A stretch of 7,136 nt of DNA, from positions 1 through 7,136 of the forward strand of contig CAMLKW010000221.1 of NCBI GenBank assembly GCA_946480605.1, read 5' to 3'. Origin of the DNA: an uncultured Roseateles sp. Lineage in GTDB: Bacteria > Pseudomonadota > Gammaproteobacteria > Burkholderiales > Burkholderiaceae. Each line of letters begins with the position of its first letter. Position 1 is the first letter of the stretch. Shown here piece by piece: positions 6,050 through 7,136 of this stretch. Made by a program: the position numbers and the translations under genes. The notes beneath the pieces are model-generated. The model was not told the DNA's origin, made no database searches, and saw only the letters and a list, made by a program, of their open reading frames with translations.

Positions 6050-6394
6050 CTATTTGATGATGTCGATGATGCGTGACCGGTCGAAGCCCAGCACCGTCTG
6101 GCCGCGCACGATCAGCGTGGGCGTGCCCATGCCGCCCAGCGCCTGGTAGTCGGCGCGGCATTGCGCATCGCGCTCGATGAAGCACTCGTCGAACGCGACG
6201 CCCTCGTCCTGCATCCAGCGCCGCGCCGCCGTGCACCAGCCACAGGTCTCGGACGAGATCATGCGGATGTCGCCCGGCTTCACGCGCTGGGCCAGCAGCT
6301 CGCCGTCCTCCGCCTTCACATGGCTGCGCCAGGCCCAGGAGGCGGCGGCGGCCAGCGCGATGACGACGAGCAGGGAACGTGGGGGCAGGTTCAT
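6050..6394 (-). CDS. Exported or membrane-anchored glutaredoxin-like protein
   Basis: This 114-residue thioredoxin-fold protein probably acts on thiols or disulfides outside the cytoplasm. The N-terminus has a hydrophobic helix (about 8-22) followed by W-R-S-H, with no clear AxA cleavage site, so it may be a signal anchor. The redox domain (about 42-114) has SSETCGWC with the active-site pair C51/C54, then the cis-proline motif GTPTLIV (90-96), and a short GFDRSRIIDIIK end typical of the glutaredoxin family. Two further cysteines, C71 and C79, could form a second disulfide. The length is right for a single glutaredoxin domain plus anchor. It starts 17 bases after the ppk2 stop, so the two could share a transcript. 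A -10-like element just before the ATG suggests its own start as well. The electron donor and substrate are unknown. Confidence 0.85.
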   Translation of the reverse strand: MNLPPRSLLVVIALAAAASWAWRSHVKAEDGELLAQRVKPGDIRMISSETCGWCTAARRWMQDEGVAFDECFIERDAQCRADYQALGGMGTPTLIVRGQTVLGFDRSRIIDIIK

Positions 6395-6400
6395 GCCCCG

Positions 6401-6406
6401 ATGCTA
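6401..6406 (-). promoter_or_regulatory. -10-like element before the glutaredoxin-like gene
   Basis: Read on the minus strand, TAGCAT lies six bases before the ATG at 6394, with CGGGGC between them. The same CGGGGC spacer separates TACAAT from the GTG at 3995. The match to the -10 consensus is 4 of 6, and no good -35 was seen about 17 bp upstream. If active, it would give a leaderless mRNA from inside the ppk2-glutaredoxin junction. Confidence 0.35.
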
Positions 6407-6411
6407 GGGCT

Positions 6412-7136
6412 TCAGTAAACGTCGGGCACGAAGAGGTTGTCTGGCACCGGACTGCGGATGTAGTCCTCACGCCGCTCGCGGGCCGGCAGCTCGATGTCGG
6501 CGTGCGGCACGTCCTGGTAGGGCATCTGGCCCAGCAGGTGGCTGATGCAGTTCAGCCGCGCGCGCTTCTTGTCGTCGGCGCGCACCACCCACCATGGCGA
6601 CTCAGGCGTGTGGGTGCGCTCCAGCATCACCTCCTTGGCCTTGGTGTACTCCTCCCAGCGGCGGCGCGATTCCAGGTCCATGGGGCTGAGCTTCCACTGC
6701 TTCAGCGGGTCGTGGATGCGGCCGAGGAAGCGGATGCGCTGTTCGTCGTCGCTGATCGAGAACCAGTACTTGATGAGCTGGATGCCCGAGCGCTGCAGCA
6801 TGCGCTCGAACTCGGGCGCGGAGCGGAAGAACTCCTCGTACTGCTCGTCGGTGCAGAAGCCCATGACACGCTCGACGCCGGCGCGGTTGTACCAGCTGCG
6901 GTCGAACAGCACGATCTCGCCAGCCGCCGGCAGGTGCGACACATAGCGCTGGAAATACCACTGCGTGCGCTCGCGGTCGTTGGGCGCCGGCAGCGCGGCG
7001 ACGCGGCACACGCGCGGGTTCAGCCGTTGCGTGATGCGCTTGATGACGCCGCCCTTGCCCGCCGCGTCGCGCCCCTCGAACAGGATGACCACCTTGTGGC
7101 CCGTGTGCTGCACCCAGTCCTGCAGCTTCACCAGCT
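6412..7136 (-). CDS. ppk2: Polyphosphate kinase 2, class I (5' end outside the window)
   Basis: This cytoplasmic kinase transfers phosphate between polyphosphate and nucleotides; class I PPK2 enzymes mainly convert NDP to NTP or the reverse. About 241 C-terminal residues are visible. The Walker A motif FEGRDAAGKGG comes soon after the window edge, followed by ALPAPNDRERTQWYFQRYV, which contains the conserved lid region, and Walker B VLFDRSWYNRAGVERVMGF. The C-terminal half has KYWFSISDDEQ, DPLKQWKLSPMD and SPWWVVRADDKKRARLN, all typical of one-domain PPK2. The stop is at 6412-6414. A GTG at 7129-7131 could pass for a start, but it is the V of an ELVKLQDWV-like stretch that lies inside the domain in relatives. 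The frame stays open to the edge, so the gene continues beyond it. The glutaredoxin-like gene follows 17 bases downstream. Confidence 0.95.
   Translation of the reverse strand, partial: LVKLQDWVQHTGHKVVILFEGRDAAGKGGVIKRITQRLNPRVCRVAALPAPNDRERTQWYFQRYVSHLPAAGEIVLFDRSWYNRAGVERVMGFCTDEQYEEFFRSAPEFERMLQRSGIQLIKYWFSISDDEQRIRFLGRIHDPLKQWKLSPMDLESRRRWEEYTKAKEVMLERTHTPESPWWVVRADDKKRARLNCISHLLGQMPYQDVPHADIELPARERREDYIRSPVPDNLFVPDVY

Noticed and set aside
7129..7131. GTG as the real start of ppk2
   Set aside because: It lies within the conserved stretch just before Walker A, and the frame is open to the window edge. Full-length relatives have more residues upstream.

Overview
This is a very GC-rich window with tightly packed genes. 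Its codon use, gene families and promoter style suggest a betaproteobacterium of the order Burkholderiales (Rubrivivax/Leptothrix/Roseateles-like). That placement is inferred from protein flavour, not from a marker gene. No rRNA, tRNA, CRISPR array, insertion sequence or phage gene is visible.

Layout. Five genes read rightward. (1) 189-2009 encodes a cyclic-di-GMP protein with EAL first, a CBS-like middle and a C-terminal GGDEF-type domain. (2) 2059-3960 encodes a membrane methyl-accepting chemotaxis protein. (3) 3995-4861 encodes a PHP-family phosphoesterase of the RNase AM / nucleoside 3',5'-bisphosphate phosphatase type. (4) 4861-5496 encodes a YciO protein (Sua5/YrdC superfamily), overlapping gene 3 by one base. 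(5) 5654-5953 encodes a 99-residue exported protein with three TonB-box-like repeats, followed by an intrinsic terminator. Two genes read leftward from the right edge: a class I polyphosphate kinase 2 (5' end outside the window), then a short exported or membrane-anchored glutaredoxin-like protein at 6050-6394. The two sets converge on 5954-6049.

How the genes work together. Genes 1 and 2 form a signalling pair: c-di-GMP turnover and chemoreception commonly act on the same motile/sessile decision. Genes 3 and 4 are translationally coupled and recur side by side in E. coli (yciV/rnm-yciO), which suggests a shared RNA or nucleotide role. The ppk2-glutaredoxin pair suggests a stress or energy theme, but this is weaker.

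Most noteworthy. The small protein repeats a TonB-box-like motif without any beta-barrel. The convergent gap holds an 11-bp perfect inverted repeat whose loop is almost entirely a perfect 14-bp tandem duplication. Two start sites share nearly the same 16-base -10/start cassette with no Shine-Dalgarno sequence, which points to leaderless transcripts. I see no clearly new multi-gene system. The small repeat protein and the nested repeat are the best candidates for something undescribed.
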